Source: a virus | Direction: 5' to 3' (one strand) | Virus record (IMG/VR): IMGVR_UViG_3300045141_000480 | Location: 1-40,400 of that record | Length of the DNA stretch: 40,400 nucleotides | Notes under the pieces: generated by a model | Told to the model about the DNA's origin: nothing | Seen by the model: the letters and a program-made list of their open reading frames with translations, nothing else | The model's database searches: none | Program-made: the position numbers and the translations under genes | Shown here: piece after piece, positions 24,997 through 33,696 of the stretch | Numbering within the stretch: the stretch's first letter is position 1 | Layout: each line of letters starts with the position of its first letter

Positions 24997-25064
24997 CTGG
25001 AACCAATCCTTTCAGGTGTCGCGGGGCAGGTCGTTAGCGCGACGCTGCCTCATAGCATTTTACA
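24997..25064 (-). promoter_or_regulatory. Leader/promoter candidate of HNH endonuclease 2
   Basis: On the - strand: GTAAAAT (25057-25063), GCAGCG (25043-25048), GACACC (25015-25020), then the ribosome site and ATG. It mirrors the leader of HNH 1 in word order and spacing. The distal end abuts the ribosome site of the + strand gene at 25076. Confidence 0.45.
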
Positions 25065-25075
25065 GGAGGCCTGAA

Positions 25076-25315
25076 ATGGCTGGTCAGTCTCGTGATATTG
25101 GAATTGGGTCGGACAACGGCGGCGGACCGCTTTCTACGGGAGGGCCCCTGGGCGGTCCCGGCCGGCCCGGCACCCGTCTCGTAACGGCGCAGCAGGACCA
25201 GGGCGACTTCACCGGCCCCGGCGTGCCCACCACGCCCCTGCGCGGCGTACCCGGCTCGCAGTCGCAGCGGGCCAAGGGTTCACCCAAGAACCCGAATATG
25301 GCAGAAGGACGCTGA
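25076..25315 (+). CDS. Small Gly/Pro-rich hypothetical protein
   Basis: 79 residues from the ATG at 25076, with AGGAGG seven bases upstream; the in-frame extension into the HNH leader is not coding. Low complexity, rich in Gly, Pro, Ser and Arg (GGPLGGPGRPG), probably disordered. First of four tiny genes between the head and tail genes. Function unknown. Confidence 0.65.
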   Translation: MAGQSRDIGIGSDNGGGPLSTGGPLGGPGRPGTRLVTAQQDQGDFTGPGVPTTPLRGVPGSQSQRAKGSPKNPNMAEGR

Positions 25316-25587
25316 TGGCGGCCTCACGCATGGGCGCAGCGCCCTCGCTCACGGGTGGTCCCTCACGGCAGGCTAACAAGGCTGCCGTGTCGGGGCCGGC
25401 CATGCCCAAGCGCTCTCCCGGCAAGCCCGGCAAGAGCATCAAGGCCCAGCCGCCGAGCGTCTCGATGAGCGGTGCTAAGCCAAAGGGCAGGGCCAAGGCT
25501 AAGGTCTTGCGCGGCAACGTGAGCAACGCTCCCGGTAAGGGACGCGGCGCAATCAAGGCTACCGACATGGGCATCGGCGGCTTCTAG
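25315..25587 (+). CDS. Small basic hypothetical protein
   Basis: 90 residues, start sharing a base with the previous stop (TGATG). Lys/Ala/Pro/Gly-rich and strongly basic (KRSPGKPGKSIKAQ, KPKGRAKAKVLRGN), probably disordered and able to bind DNA. Part of a chain of small basic genes before the tail genes. Function unknown. Confidence 0.65.
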   Translation: MAASRMGAAPSLTGGPSRQANKAAVSGPAMPKRSPGKPGKSIKAQPPSVSMSGAKPKGRAKAKVLRGNVSNAPGKGRGAIKATDMGIGGF

Positions 25588-25589
25588 CG

Positions 25590-25733
25590 ATGGCCGCGGC
25601 GAAGAAGCTGACCAAGGCTCAGTTCGAGCGCTCGCGCTTCGACGTGGAGAAGAAGGGCGAGAAGGAGGGCTCGGCCGCGGACCGGGCCCGCGATAAGAAG
25701 CAGCTCCGAGCTGCCAACAAAGGACGCAAGTAA
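25590..25733 (+). CDS. Tiny basic hypothetical protein
   Basis: 47 residues, ATG two bases after the previous stop and stop sharing a base with the next ATG (TAATG). Almost entirely charged helix (FDVEKKGEKEG, DRARDKKQLRAANKGRK). The tight coupling on both sides supports it as a real gene. Function unknown. Confidence 0.65.
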   Translation: MAAAKKLTKAQFERSRFDVEKKGEKEGSAADRARDKKQLRAANKGRK

Positions 25734-25939
25734 TGGCACGCCTCACAGCCGCACAACGCCGGGCCCTGCCTGACAGCGCTTTCGCAGGCCCGAACAGGTC
25801 GTACCCCGTTGAGGACAAAAACCATGCCAAAGCGGCACTAAGCCTCATGCATAACGCCCCTGCCTCGGCCCGGCCCAGGATCCGCGCCAAGGCCAATGCC
25901 AAGCTGGGTATTAGCAAGGCCAAAGCGAAGAAGGGCTAA
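25733..25939 (+). CDS. Small conserved phage hypothetical protein
   Basis: 68 residues. The motif ALPDSAFAGPNRSYPVEDKNHAKAAL near the N-terminus (split: ALPDSAFAGP, then RSYPVEDKNHAKAALS) is one I recall from small phage and prophage proteins and from ends of capsid-associated proteins. The C-terminus is Lys/Ala-rich. Function unknown; structural by position. Confidence 0.75.
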   Translation: MARLTAAQRRALPDSAFAGPNRSYPVEDKNHAKAALSLMHNAPASARPRIRAKANAKLGISKAKAKKG

Positions 25940-25943
25940 CTAG

Positions 25944-26966
25944 ATGCCTCCAATGCCCCAGGAGTACGTCGCCATCGTTGGCAACGCCCCTAACGCGCCC
26001 ATCCAGGCCTACGTCGCGGTGGTGGACGCCTCAGGCAACGTCATCTCCGGCTCCTACGGGCCCCCCGGCGGGCGCCTGACCCTGACGACCCTCACGCCGG
26101 TGATGGTGGCTACGGTCTCGGCTGCGGCCTCGGTCCTCTACACGCCCTATAACGACGACATTGTGCCGATCTACAACGGCACCTCCTGGCTGATGACCCA
26201 GTTTGCCGAGCTTTCGAACGTGCTCGCCAATAGCGCCGTGGGCAGCGCCGGGCCGGCAGCCGCCGCCAACAACTCGAACTACGACCTCTTCGTCTGGAAC
26301 AACGCTGGCGTCATGACCCTGACCCGCGGCCCGGCCTGGACCTCGGACACGGCGCGCTCGGCCGGCACCGCCCTCACCCTCCAGAACGGCCTCCTGCTCA
26401 ACAGCGTTGCCATCACCAACGGCCCCGCGGCGCTGCGGGGCACCTACGTCGGGACTATCCGCACCAATGGCACCGCGACGGTGGACATGATCTTTGGTGC
26501 TTCGGGCGCTGCTGCCTTTATGGCAGTGTGGAACGCCTACAACCGGGTGAATATCCTGCCCCGCGGCATAGAAAACACGGCCTCCTGGACCTACACGACC
26601 GGCACAATCCGGGCTGCGAACAACACGGCCCTAACCCGTGTGTCCTTCATCCGCGGCCTTGACGAGGACATGGTCGAGGCCCAGTACCAGTGTGAGGTAA
26701 CCCTTATAGCCCTTGCCGGGGCCTTCTTCTCAAGTTTTGTCCTTCTGGATGGCACGACTGCTCAGGCGGCAACTTCTACTCGGGGCTTTGTCATCTCCCC
26801 CTCGGGTGTGGCTACAGGCGGCACAAACCTGATTGCCCGTTACACGGGATTCCCTGGTGCCGGTTGGCACTTTGTCCAAGGTGGTGAGAGTGGCGATGGC
26901 TCTAACGCCAACACGATCAACGCCAACAACCTCTATCAGATGATCACTGCCACGCTGAGGGCCTAG
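25944..26966 (+). CDS. Tail fibre / receptor-binding structural protein
   Basis: 340 residues, beta-rich, Ala/Asn/Thr-rich and low in charge. The segment YNGTSWLMTQFAELSNVL followed by NYDLFVWNNAGVMTLTRGP and WTSDTARSAGT is a pattern I recall from phage tail-fibre-type proteins. Residues ~160-340 look like a beta-sandwich head domain. The stop is followed at once by the tailspike gene. Probably part of the distal adhesion device. Confidence 0.75.
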   Translation: MPPMPQEYVAIVGNAPNAPIQAYVAVVDASGNVISGSYGPPGGRLTLTTLTPVMVATVSAAASVLYTPYNDDIVPIYNGTSWLMTQFAELSNVLANSAVGSAGPAAAANNSNYDLFVWNNAGVMTLTRGPAWTSDTARSAGTALTLQNGLLLNSVAITNGPAALRGTYVGTIRTNGTATVDMIFGASGAAAFMAVWNAYNRVNILPRGIENTASWTYTTGTIRAANNTALTRVSFIRGLDEDMVEAQYQCEVTLIALAGAFFSSFVLLDGTTAQAATSTRGFVISPSGVATGGTNLIARYTGFPGAGWHFVQGGESGDGSNANTINANNLYQMITATLRA

Positions 26967-28748
26967 ATGGTAGATACCGCTCGCAGCGCAGCCTACCTGC
27001 TCAGCCTGCTCGCAACCGGCCAGCCGGAGCCCTTTGGGCAGACGACGTTTCTGGCCCAGGGGGCGCGAGACCTCATCGTCTCGCTGCCCCAGTTCCCCAG
27101 CTATGCCCCCAACTTCAACTTCCCGGCCGAGTCGCCCGCCGTCATCAGCGGCGGCGTGGCCGACCCCAACCGCAGGCTCACGGCAGGTGTATCTGCGACG
27201 GTCCGCTTCTCCACCGTGCCGGCTGGGGTCAACGGTTCCGACGCCAACCACTACCTCTACATCAATGACGGGGCCAGCTCTGAGGCCGTACTGATTACGG
27301 GCGGCACGGCCAGTCCGACTAACCGCTCAGACGCCACCATCACCTTCACGCCCGCGAATAACCACGCGGGTGCATGGACGATTACCAGCGCCTCCGGCGG
27401 GATTACCGAGGCTAATATCTCCGGCGGTGCCGGCGTCCCTGTCTACCTGGGCGCCGGCACCTACACCATCCAGGCCCCCATAGTCCTGCTTGCCGGCTCG
27501 GGCCTCATAGGCACGCTGGGCGGCACCTTCCTGGTGCAGAACTTCACCACCGGCAACCTGATTACGGTGAGCTCGCTGGGCGCTGCCTTCGTGGAAGTAA
27601 CCAACCTCTACATCCAGGCCACCGTCACCGTGGCCTCGGGCTATTACTTCGTCTATGCCCAGGACGCCAACGTAGACTGGTCGGGGCTCCATACGATTAA
27701 CGGCTATGGCGCCCTCTGGCTCAACGGCAGTCAGGGCCGGATTACCAAGTGCTTCCTCAGCGGCTTCTCCGGCTATGGGATCAGACTGGGTAGCACGGGT
27801 CACGCTGCCGGCCCCGTGATCAGTGACATCGTCATGACCACGAGCGTCGCAGCGGCGGTGAGCCTCTGGTGCGACGTGGGCCTGGTCAACCTGTCCAACT
27901 TCGACTTCCAGAACGGCAATGCCTCTCCCAGTGGCGGGCACATCCTCATCTCCGGCGGCTTCAGTGAGAGCACCTTTGAGGGCGGGATCCTGGACGGCGG
28001 CCTCTACCGCATCTCTGTCGTCCTCAATGCCAACACAACGTTCTCGCTCAAGTTCAGCAACATCCTCTGCACCGGCGGCGCCGCCTCCGATGCCTTCGGG
28101 GTCATTCTTCCCGCCAACGTAACGGCATGTGACTTCACCGACGTGCGTTTCTCCAGCGTGGGCAGTGCGACCAAGCAGCCCATCCTCATTGAGGGGGCCA
28201 ACGCACTCCGTTTCAGCACCTGTACCGCGGGTTCATTCGTAACTGCGAACTGCATCGCGGTGGGCTTTCTCACCTCTGCCAGCAAAGACATATCCTTTGA
28301 CGGCTGCACCTTCGGCTTCACCGCCACGGGCGTCCCAGAAACCAACCTGGACTATGCTTTTGAGTTCTCCAGCCTTAGCCACACCTACATAAAGGTCGTC
28401 GGCACAAGCTGCCTTAGTGCGGTGGCCCCCATGCACCAGCTGCCGGCAGCGCTAACCGGCTGGAAGGTCGCCAACAACCCCGGCATCGGCAACGTAGCCA
28501 AGTCCATTGCCGCAGCAGCAACCTTGACCTTCCCCGTCATGGACGACCAGGACACCCTGGTCGTCACCGGCAACACCAACATCGGCGCGGTGGCCGGCCT
28601 GCGCGAGGGCCAGACCGGCATCCTCATCTGCACCGGCACCCCGGCCTGGACCAACGGCGCCACGGTGGGCAGCCCGACCGTTACCCTCACGGCAAACGTC
28701 CCCGGCAAGTTCGCCTTTACGGGCGGGAAGATTTACGTGAGCGTCTAA
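26967..28748 (+). CDS. Tailspike, parallel beta-helix type
   Basis: 593 residues. VPVYLGAGTYTIQAPIVL near residue 155-170 is the entry motif of pectate-lyase-like beta-helix tailspikes. Then come many short turns of similar length rich in Gly, Ser, Asn and Thr (SNFDFQNGNAS, FEGGILDGG, LKFSNILCTGG), as expected for stacked coils. The last ~65 residues (VVTGNTNIGAVAGLREGQTG to the final beta strands) resemble a C-terminal trimerisation or adhesion tip. It probably binds and possibly cleaves surface polysaccharide; no catalytic residue can be named. Confidence 0.8.
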   Translation: MVDTARSAAYLLSLLATGQPEPFGQTTFLAQGARDLIVSLPQFPSYAPNFNFPAESPAVISGGVADPNRRLTAGVSATVRFSTVPAGVNGSDANHYLYINDGASSEAVLITGGTASPTNRSDATITFTPANNHAGAWTITSASGGITEANISGGAGVPVYLGAGTYTIQAPIVLLAGSGLIGTLGGTFLVQNFTTGNLITVSSLGAAFVEVTNLYIQATVTVASGYYFVYAQDANVDWSGLHTINGYGALWLNGSQGRITKCFLSGFSGYGIRLGSTGHAAGPVISDIVMTTSVAAAVSLWCDVGLVNLSNFDFQNGNASPSGGHILISGGFSESTFEGGILDGGLYRISVVLNANTTFSLKFSNILCTGGAASDAFGVILPANVTACDFTDVRFSSVGSATKQPILIEGANALRFSTCTAGSFVTANCIAVGFLTSASKDISFDGCTFGFTATGVPETNLDYAFEFSSLSHTYIKVVGTSCLSAVAPMHQLPAALTGWKVANNPGIGNVAKSIAAAATLTFPVMDDQDTLVVTGNTNIGAVAGLREGQTGILICTGTPAWTNGATVGSPTVTLTANVPGKFAFTGGKIYVSV

Positions 28749-30119
28749 ATGGCTGTAACGATTACCCGCACCCAGGTCCGCGGCGAGATGCTCACCCGTG
28801 TCCCGTTACTGGGGCGCCGGCTTACGGCAGACTCGATAGGGGCAAACACCCTCACCCACGCGGCCGAGTACGAGCGCCAGCGCGCCGGCCTGACCTCGTT
28901 CGAGGCGCAGTACATCCACCGCTATTTGCAGTCCGACCCCGACCGCTGGCGCCTGATCACGACCCTTAACCAGCCCACGACCGACGGCGTCGTCAACGTG
29001 GACGGGCCGGTCTACCCGGCGCCGGGACGCACGGACCTCGCCTATGAGCGCCTGATGGTGCACCCGGACGACATCAACTTCGCCATTGCCGAGGGTCAAC
29101 GGCGCCAGAAGGTGCTGACCAACATCGCCCTCGTGCGCGGCCACGACCTGGACATGGAGTTGGGCAACACCAACTACTGGGGCACGCCCGTTGCCCTGGG
29201 CAGCTCATCCCTGAATAACGCCAGCCTCACCAAAGTAAGCAACGACGTTTTCTCGGGCACGCAGGCGCTGACTTACGCAGCGACCGGGTCCGGCAGTTTG
29301 GCCCGCGGCGAACTGCTTTTCGTCATGCCCAACCGTCAGATCTTCGTTGCCATCATCGCCCGCGCCGGCCAGGGCACCTTCAACTTCAAGATTTACGACG
29401 CCAGTCACGGCGTCTACATCGGCAACACCCTGAGCATCACCGGCCCCTGCGATTACACCCTGATGTCGCAGCAGCTGATAATCCCCGCTGGCTGCACCGC
29501 GATCCAGTACGAGTTCAGCACGCTTGGCGCGGCGGACACGGCCGCCATCGACACCTGCTTCGGCCCCTATCAGGCGGGACAGACCGAGTACCCCTTGCAG
29601 TCGGCGTTCAATGAGGCCTACAAGCTGCGCTTTGTGCGGCCGGCCCAGTACCTGTTCTCGCTGGGCACGCCCGGCCTCTTCGACGCTTACAGCGCAACCT
29701 GGGCCGGCGACCTCACGAGCCCCGAGGACTGGAACGCTGAGATCTTCCGGCGCGACGTGAACTCCAACCGCATCCGTTTTGTGGCGAACTCCTATAACAA
29801 CCATAACGTGGGCTGGGGCCTGCCCAACGAGGGCGCCTTCATGTCCGCCAACATGCACCCGATCTGGCTCGCGATGGAGGCACAGGTCTCGGACTTCGAG
29901 CCGCTGCTTACAGAGGCCTCCCTAACCTCGCAGCCCCTGGACGAGTGCGCCTGCTTCTCCCTGCGCTCCCTGTTTGAGACCCTGGCCTCGCGCGAGCCCC
30001 AGAACCCGGCCTGGCCGCCGCTCCTGGCCGAGTACGCTGCCTGGGCCGCCGCCGAGCTTGTGGCCCGCCCGCCCCAGCCGATGCTGCGTCCCGTGCGCAT
30101 GCACCTCCAGCGAGTCTGA
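28749..30119 (+). CDS. Tail protein with carbohydrate-binding-like domain
   Basis: 456 residues. N-terminal ~110 residues are helical and Arg-rich. Residues ~135-270 look like a jelly-roll module beginning NTNYWGTP and continuing KVSNDVFSGTQAL, typical of CBM-like inserts. The C-terminal ~190 residues are helical and Trp/Pro/Ala-rich. Within the tail cluster it may connect the tail to the spike or bind glycans. No named family. Confidence 0.7.
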   Translation: MAVTITRTQVRGEMLTRVPLLGRRLTADSIGANTLTHAAEYERQRAGLTSFEAQYIHRYLQSDPDRWRLITTLNQPTTDGVVNVDGPVYPAPGRTDLAYERLMVHPDDINFAIAEGQRRQKVLTNIALVRGHDLDMELGNTNYWGTPVALGSSSLNNASLTKVSNDVFSGTQALTYAATGSGSLARGELLFVMPNRQIFVAIIARAGQGTFNFKIYDASHGVYIGNTLSITGPCDYTLMSQQLIIPAGCTAIQYEFSTLGAADTAAIDTCFGPYQAGQTEYPLQSAFNEAYKLRFVRPAQYLFSLGTPGLFDAYSATWAGDLTSPEDWNAEIFRRDVNSNRIRFVANSYNNHNVGWGLPNEGAFMSANMHPIWLAMEAQVSDFEPLLTEASLTSQPLDECACFSLRSLFETLASREPQNPAWPPLLAEYAAWAAAELVARPPQPMLRPVRMHLQRV

Positions 30120-30604
30120 TGAACGGGCCGCTCAACACCGTCGGCATCGCGTCTAACACCGGCCTGCGTTCCGTAGAGCGCTATGAGATGGTCCAGGCCG
30201 AGACGCGAACAAATACGGTTGTGCTCGCTCCCTCCACTCAGCTCGTCTGTACCATCGCCGCGACCAACCTCATCGTCTGGCAGGCGACCCTGTTCCTCGG
30301 CGGCAACGCTCCCGGCAACGTGAGCGTGCAGTGGACCACCCCGGCCACGCCTGCCTCCGGTGGATTACTTGTAGTCCCTGGAGGTGGGGCCTCAGCCGGA
30401 TACACTCTCGCGGCTGGCTATAACTCACCGCTTGTCCTGGTGCCCTTTGCTGCCGGTACTGATGTCCTGGTTGCGACCTTTGAGGGCTGGCTGCTCAACG
30501 GTGTCAACCCCGGCGAGTTCACCCTGAAATGGAGCCAGAACGTCGCCAACGCTACCCTTTCAAGCCTCCTGCTCGGCAGCTTCATGGAGGTGTGGCGACG
30601 GTGA
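30119..30604 (+). CDS. Small beta-rich tail protein
   Basis: 161 residues, ATG sharing a base with the previous stop. Uncharged beta-rich sequence (TNLIVWQATLFLGGNAPGN, TDVLVATFEGWLLNGV) ending in a short basic tail. Its 3' end carries the GGAGGTG that serves the next GTG start. Probably structural; no family recognised. Confidence 0.7.
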   Translation: MNGPLNTVGIASNTGLRSVERYEMVQAETRTNTVVLAPSTQLVCTIAATNLIVWQATLFLGGNAPGNVSVQWTTPATPASGGLLVVPGGGASAGYTLAAGYNSPLVLVPFAAGTDVLVATFEGWLLNGVNPGEFTLKWSQNVANATLSSLLLGSFMEVWRR

Positions 30605-32517
30605 CCAACCAGGCGGGCAACGACCCGACTACCGGGGCCTTTATACCCCCACCTCCCGGTACCCTGGGCACGGCCGACGTGGGCGCGCTCCTGCGCAACA
30701 CCCTGTTCAACGTCGATACCGACCCCGCGTCCCAGAACCAGCCCCAGGTCATCGACCTCGCGCGCCTCACCGGCAACAAAGGCTACGCCGGCTGCTCCTA
30801 CGTGCGCCTGCCCCTGAGCGATAACCGCAGCGGCCACAGCCAGACCGGCAAGTATTCCGCCGTCAACGTCAAGCGCGCCTCAGGCGGCCTCATTGTTGAC
30901 GACCCGGGCTACCTGCGCCTGCCCTTTATGACCACGGCCCAGGCCATGAACCCGCCCGCGGCGATTGACCGCATGGTCGCGGCCCGCTTCCAGAGCGGTT
31001 ATTACTTCACCGGCTACGAGATCAGCGGCACCAACCACCTCTGGCGCGAGACCTCGCAGACCGACCCCACAGAGGTCGTGGAGGCCACCTACGCGCCCAT
31101 AGCGGGGCCCAGCGTCGGTATCACCTGTATGGAGCCGATTGCGATCAACAGCACACCCTACCTCGCCATCGGCTACGAGCAGGGCGGCGCCGTGTCATGC
31201 CTCCAGGTGGTCTCGAGCATCGGTCCCTGGGTGGCATCGACAGCCCCGACCGGCGCCGCGCTGTCAATCTGGGGCATTATCCAGACCCCCATCGACGGCA
31301 ACGCCCTCTTGATTTACCAGGACCAGCCCGTGGGCGCGACTAACTCCGGCGCCATCACGGCGCTACGGACGGACGTTGGTCTTGGGTCTGTGACGCTTTC
31401 TCCGGCGCGGTCTACGGTCCCGCGCGGCGGTTACGCCGTCGGCCTCTCGGGCTGGGAGGGCGACGTCTACGCTTACTTCGTCGTGCCGACAGACCGTCCG
31501 GTGATGACCTTCAACAACATCAACTCCGACAAGGCCTCAGGCGCGCCCCGCGGCAAGCTCATCCGCACCGACCTGCGCGGCTACCTCGCGACCCCGGTCG
31601 ATGTGCCCCTGCGCTGGGTGACCTTCGTCACCAAGGTGCGCGGCGGCCTCGTGGTCTGTGACACCCAGACCCACTGGTTCCTCGACAAGAAGGGCTATCA
31701 GCACGAGGAACGCAGGATGCCCCTGTTCGACGACCTGCCGGCCAACTCGGACCGGCAGCAGGTCTGCTGCGGTCATTTTGAGAAGGACGGCCGTTTCTTC
31801 ATCGAGGTCAACGACACGATTGCCCAGGGCGGCGCCGGCAACACCCAGCGCTACTGGCTTGAGTGGGACTTCGACCTCTGGGCACCATCGCAGGCCTCCT
31901 CAGCCAAGACCCTCACCACCACCGGGGTGCAGAGCATCGGCGGCGCCTATCAGGCCTGGTCGCCCTTTACCAACTTCCTTCATTCACGCGCCGACGGCTC
32001 CTGGTGGCGCCAGTTCCAGCCCGAGCTCGGGGTCAACGGCTTTAACCTGCGCCACACCGCCGGCGCAGCCGCCGGCACCGGCTACCAGTACGAGCTCACG
32101 GAGAGCCTGACCTGGCCGGTGATGGACATCGACGGCCTCGAGGACCAGGCCAAGATGTGGGTCGGCGTCACCGGCCCCAAGCCGGGCAATGTCATTCAGG
32201 GCGGCCCCGCCGCGACGGTGCTAGTCGAGGAGCTGCTCTCCGGCGTCACCGGCTCGCCGCCCCTGGGTAAGGGAGCCCTCTTCGGTACGACCGAGCCCAC
32301 GGAGCGGGTGCCGCGGCAGGCAATCAAGGCCAACGCCTGGACCTACCAAATCCAGCCCAGGGTGACGGTAACCAGAGACAACGTGGTCGCCGACGCATCC
32401 CTGATGACTCCCAACGCCTTCGGCAACGCCATCTATCTGGAGTTTTTGTCGATTAAGAACCCGCTCATGGCGCCGGCTATGGAGGCGCTCAAGCACTATC
32501 TGGACCCGCAGCGCTAA
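30601..32517 (+). CDS. Large tail protein (putative nozzle/tubular component)
   Basis: 638 residues from the GTG at 30601, chosen for its GGAGGTG site and GTGA overlap; the longer frame runs inside the previous gene. Beta-rich with many Trp/Tyr pairs. Segments such as AGCSYVRLPLSDNRSG, GGLVVCDTQTHWFLDKKG and QRYWLEWDFDLWAP suggest a multi-blade beta fold like the tail tubular/nozzle proteins of podoviruses. Position between adhesins and lysis genes fits. The fold assignment is inference. Confidence 0.65.
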   Translation: MTNQAGNDPTTGAFIPPPPGTLGTADVGALLRNTLFNVDTDPASQNQPQVIDLARLTGNKGYAGCSYVRLPLSDNRSGHSQTGKYSAVNVKRASGGLIVDDPGYLRLPFMTTAQAMNPPAAIDRMVAARFQSGYYFTGYEISGTNHLWRETSQTDPTEVVEATYAPIAGPSVGITCMEPIAINSTPYLAIGYEQGGAVSCLQVVSSIGPWVASTAPTGAALSIWGIIQTPIDGNALLIYQDQPVGATNSGAITALRTDVGLGSVTLSPARSTVPRGGYAVGLSGWEGDVYAYFVVPTDRPVMTFNNINSDKASGAPRGKLIRTDLRGYLATPVDVPLRWVTFVTKVRGGLVVCDTQTHWFLDKKGYQHEERRMPLFDDLPANSDRQQVCCGHFEKDGRFFIEVNDTIAQGGAGNTQRYWLEWDFDLWAPSQASSAKTLTTTGVQSIGGAYQAWSPFTNFLHSRADGSWWRQFQPELGVNGFNLRHTAGAAAGTGYQYELTESLTWPVMDIDGLEDQAKMWVGVTGPKPGNVIQGGPAATVLVEELLSGVTGSPPLGKGALFGTTEPTERVPRQAIKANAWTYQIQPRVTVTRDNVVADASLMTPNAFGNAIYLEFLSIKNPLMAPAMEALKHYLDPQR

Positions 32518-32535
32518 CTAGAAAGGGAATCACAA

Positions 32536-32721
32536 ATGGCAGTATCTGTAGGAAGTTTCTTCTTGCTCATCGCGGCGCTGATCTTCCTGGCCCTGGCGAT
32601 CGACCTCTTCGCCATCAACGCCAAGGGCATCGACTGGAACTTCTTCGCCCACTTCTTCCTCTGTCTAGGGCTAATCTTCGGCGGCTGGGTTATCACGACC
32701 CTGAGACGCGCAGCGCCGTGA
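32536..32721 (+). CDS. Small membrane protein, holin candidate
   Basis: 61 residues with two hydrophobic segments (about 6-26 and 38-55) separated by a short polar loop (NAKGIDWNFF), and a basic C-terminus (TTLRRAAP). Size, two-TM topology and position just before the amidase endolysin are the usual signs of a class II holin. AAAGGG precedes the ATG. Holins time lysis by permeabilising the inner membrane. Confidence 0.7.
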   Translation: MAVSVGSFFLLIAALIFLALAIDLFAINAKGIDWNFFAHFFLCLGLIFGGWVITTLRRAAP

Positions 32722-32789
32722 ACGGACCGACGCTGGTAATTCTCCTGCTCATCGTCCTTCTGATGCTTCTGCTCCTGGGATGGCACTAA
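32718..32789 (+). CDS. Tiny single-TM peptide
   Basis: 23 residues from a GTG that overlaps the holin stop (GTGA); its own TAA overlaps the endolysin ATG (TAATG). Nearly the whole peptide is one hydrophobic helix (TLVILLLIVLLMLLLLGW). Coupling on both sides, between holin and endolysin, suggests a translated lysis accessory such as an antiholin or pinholin-like peptide; the role is inference. Confidence 0.55.
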   Translation: MNGPTLVILLLIVLLMLLLLGWH

Positions 32790-33499
32790 TGGTCTCGCCC
32801 GACATCATCCGGCTCTCACCCAACGTCAACAGCGCGCCCATGCCCGGGACGACGAGGACGGTGATTATTCACTGCACCCGCTCCGGCGTCTCGATGAACC
32901 CGAGCGAGTTTGAGGGCACGCTTAACTACATGGCGACCCCCGGCACGACCTCGAGCCACTGGGTCATCTCCCGCGAGGGGGTCAAGGCCCGGGTGGTCTA
33001 TGACCATCAAATGGCCTGGCACGCCGCGGCCGACAATGACAACTGCTGGGGCATTGAGAACGAACAGGGCGCGGAACAGGACGGCTTCACGGAGGCGCAG
33101 CTAGAGGCCTTGCTGGACGTCTGTAGCGGCTACTGCCTGGACTACGGCGTGCCGGTGGTGCACTGCGACGATTCGCGCGAGCCGGGCTTCATCGGCCATG
33201 AGGAGACCCTACAGGGCCAGTCCTACGGCAAGAGCGACCCCGGCGAATACTTCGACTGGGACTGGTTTATAGAGGCCCTGGAGGCACGTATGGCGTTCAT
33301 AGCTGGTGATGCAAACGGCGGGCTCGAGAAGCGCGGCAAGCAGGTCATCCTCTGGAACGAGGGGGTCGAGGTCTTCGCCTGGGGCGGACCGGACGACGGC
33401 GACACGCCCGGCCAGATGGCGAAGAACTTCGGCGGGGTCTGGCGCTGGCTGCTCAGGGACGAGGACGACTGGGCCCTCTGGGGGCCCAAGGGCGACTAG
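32789..33499 (+). CDS. Endolysin, N-acetylmuramoyl-L-alanine amidase
   Basis: 236 residues from the ATG at 32789 (ATG 32780 in frame would overlap more). Amidase_2 fold: VIIHCTRSG with zinc ligand H28, SSHWVISREG (H57), AWHAAADND (H78), GIENEQ, then GHEETLQGQSYGKSDPG with H137, K148 and D150 at the active site. It cuts the bond between MurNAc and the stem peptide. The C-terminal ~65 residues (VILWNEGVEVFAWGG, GGVWRWLLRDEDDWALWG) are Trp-rich and may bind the cell wall. No signal peptide, so it needs the holin. Confidence 0.92.
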   Translation: MVSPDIIRLSPNVNSAPMPGTTRTVIIHCTRSGVSMNPSEFEGTLNYMATPGTTSSHWVISREGVKARVVYDHQMAWHAAADNDNCWGIENEQGAEQDGFTEAQLEALLDVCSGYCLDYGVPVVHCDDSREPGFIGHEETLQGQSYGKSDPGEYFDWDWFIEALEARMAFIAGDANGGLEKRGKQVILWNEGVEVFAWGGPDDGDTPGQMAKNFGGVWRWLLRDEDDWALWGPKGD

Positions 33500-33696
33500 G
33501 GGTCAAGGTTTGTATACCTAAGATTCGGTACGCCCGGTATATCAATTTGCAATCGGCTTATGTCACGGGAGAGTATAAGAAACTGAGAAAGCCGCCCTAC
33601 AATTCAGCCCGCGACTAAGACCCCGCCTCCATAACCCTGAAATGACTCGGGAGGAGCTGAAATGAATCGGCGGATAGGACGATTGAAGCGTGAGAA
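33500..33696. other. Intergenic region between lysis genes and repressor
   Basis: About 200 bases, AT-richer than its surroundings. No clear terminator with a T run is visible for either strand. On the + strand there is a strong GGGAGGAG (33649-33656) followed by ATG at 33662; that start opens a 52-codon Arg-rich frame antisense to the repressor's 3' end. A 7-codon frame (33642-33665, MTREELK) stops in an ATGA overlap with it. TACAAT (33599-33604) is a weak -10 candidate. Confidence 0.4.

Noticed and set aside
24568-25074. 168-codon + strand frame over HNH 2
   Set aside because: Same reason: the - strand carries HNH and zinc motifs, the + strand only an unpatterned product.
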